Of a stretch of 6,613 bases of DNA, positions 5,995 to 6,613 are shown in pieces; position 1 is the first letter of the stretch, and every line of letters starts with the position of its first letter. Under the pieces are notes generated by a model. That model was not told the origin of the DNA, did no database searches, and saw only the letters and a program-made list of their open reading frames with translations. The position numbers and the translations under genes were made by a program. Origin of the DNA: Desulfobacteraceae bacterium (GTDB lineage: Bacteria > Desulfobacterota > DSM-4660 > Desulfatiglandales > Desulfatiglandaceae); NCBI GenBank assembly GCA_013203065.1, contig JABMQV010000247.1, positions 1-6,613 of the forward strand, written 5' to 3'.

Positions 5995-6606
5995 TCATGG
6001 CTCAACCGGGGCATTGATGATGCGATCAAAGAGTTGTCGGTCTTCCTCAAACCGGAAGACCGGGAAATCCTCTTTGAGCTTGGAAGGGACCTCCCAGACG
6101 GTGATGGTCCTGCCATACCACTGGAAACTTTGTTTCCTGCGTTCAAAACTCAGACCCGCAGACTCGAGAAAACGCAGGATAGGCTGATTGCACTCGATGC
6201 CGCACCCGGCCCCTACGCCGGTGGCCAGAACCAAGGCATCGGGTGTCTTGGCACCCGATAGAATGGCCGCAGCCAGCTCCTCGGCCCTGCTTCCGGAACA
6301 ATAACAGACCAGCTGTTTTGGATGGAAACGAGCCTTCCTGCACAAGGCCTCAATTTCGTTGTAATCAAATTGAGAGACATCGGTGCCGATGGTATAGGGG
6401 TCGCACGGTTTCATCTCAACGGCATGCTCCGGGCATCGCTGTTCACAGTTCCAGCACCCAACACACCTCTTATGGTTTATCTCCACTTTAAATTTTTTCT
6501 CCCGCTTGCTTACCGTAATCGCGTAAACAGGACACACCATCTCGCAGGTCTTGCACCCTTTGCAAAGGTCCTCGTTTACACTGGCATGAACATCCACCAC
6601 TTTCAT
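5995..6606 (-). CDS. Two-[4Fe-4S] ferredoxin with C-terminal BFD-like [2Fe-2S] cysteine domain
   Basis: The 203-residue cytosolic protein starts with two classic ferredoxin motifs, CKGCKTCEMVCP (15-26) and CVGCWNCEQRCP (48-59), each able to hold a [4Fe-4S] cluster. After a linker with Cys68 and Cys89 comes a segment like the bacterioferritin-associated ferredoxin (BFD) domain: Cys101-x-Cys103, a helix ending in SGAKTPDALVLATGVGAG, then Cys135 and Cys139. The second pair is spaced C-x3-C, whereas BFD domains usually have C-x2-C. About 60 residues follow with no motif I recognise. The protein should carry low-potential electrons, probably to or from the product of the next gene 34 nt downstream. 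The start MKVVDVHA is the natural one for a ferredoxin, but only 7 nt of upstream sequence are visible. The frame is still open there, so a slightly longer protein cannot be excluded. The gene leads the visible operon; its promoter is outside the window. Confidence 0.88.
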   Translation of the reverse strand: MKVVDVHASVNEDLCKGCKTCEMVCPVYAITVSKREKKFKVEINHKRCVGCWNCEQRCPEHAVEMKPCDPYTIGTDVSQFDYNEIEALCRKARFHPKQLVCYCSGSRAEELAAAILSGAKTPDALVLATGVGAGCGIECNQPILRFLESAGLSFERRKQSFQWYGRTITVWEVPSKLKEDFPVFRFEEDRQLFDRIINAPVEP

Positions 6607-6613
6607 GTCTGAC

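Noticed and set aside
519..6606. Mobile element, CRISPR array, tRNA or rRNA gene, or toxin-antitoxin pair
   Set aside because: I saw no transposase, integrase, long direct or terminal inverted repeats, regularly spaced repeats or RNA-gene signatures; the genes form an ordinary co-directed metabolic operon.

Overview
The window carries seven genes, all on the minus strand, so transcription runs from right to left. Two ferredoxin-type [4Fe-4S] motifs, a LarA-type protein pair, strong AAGGAGG-type ribosome binding sites, mid-range GC and a bacterial lipoprotein signal suggest an anaerobic Gram-negative bacterium. A sulfate-reducing or syntrophic Desulfobacterota is my best guess. This is an impression from gene style, since the window holds no phylogenetic marker.

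In transcription order, the main block contains: (1) a two-cluster ferredoxin with a C-terminal BFD-like cysteine domain (6606-5995); (2) a 481-residue, distantly LarA-like protein rich in histidine (5960-4515); (3) a divergent quinolinate phosphoribosyltransferase (NadC/ModD) homologue (4511-3696); (4) a CinA/MoaB-type molybdopterin-binding-fold protein with an unassigned N-terminal extension (3688-2756); and (5) a 2-keto-4-pentenoate hydratase / oxalocrotonate decarboxylase family enzyme (2766-1978). Gaps are 34, 3 and 7 nt, followed by an 11-bp overlap, so these five genes look like one operon whose promoter lies right of the window. After a 169-bp gap holding a degenerate 7-bp tandem repeat and a small perfect hairpin comes (6) a clearer LarA/DUF2088 homologue (1808-519), which may be the last gene of the same transcript or have its own promoter. 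After a 207-bp gap, (7) a small lipoprotein gene (311 to beyond the left edge) starts an apparently separate unit.

The combination is unusual. Known LarA enzymes (lactate racemase and relatives) use a nickel-pincer nucleotide built from nicotinic acid adenine dinucleotide. Here two LarA-type proteins sit with a NadC-like enzyme, a family that makes nicotinate mononucleotide, and with a CinA-fold protein, a family that includes nucleotide pyrophosphatases. By hand alignment, both LarA-type proteins lack the pincer-tethering lysine and the catalytic histidine of the TGxH motif, but keep the histidine matching the nickel ligand. The NadC-like protein has lost most quinolinate-binding residues. 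I infer a poorly characterised anaerobic pathway that may involve a modified pyridine nucleotide or a metal-dependent hydroxy-acid or keto-acid reaction, with the ferredoxin supplying or accepting electrons and the hydratase acting on an unsaturated 2-oxo acid. No substrate can be read from the sequence alone.
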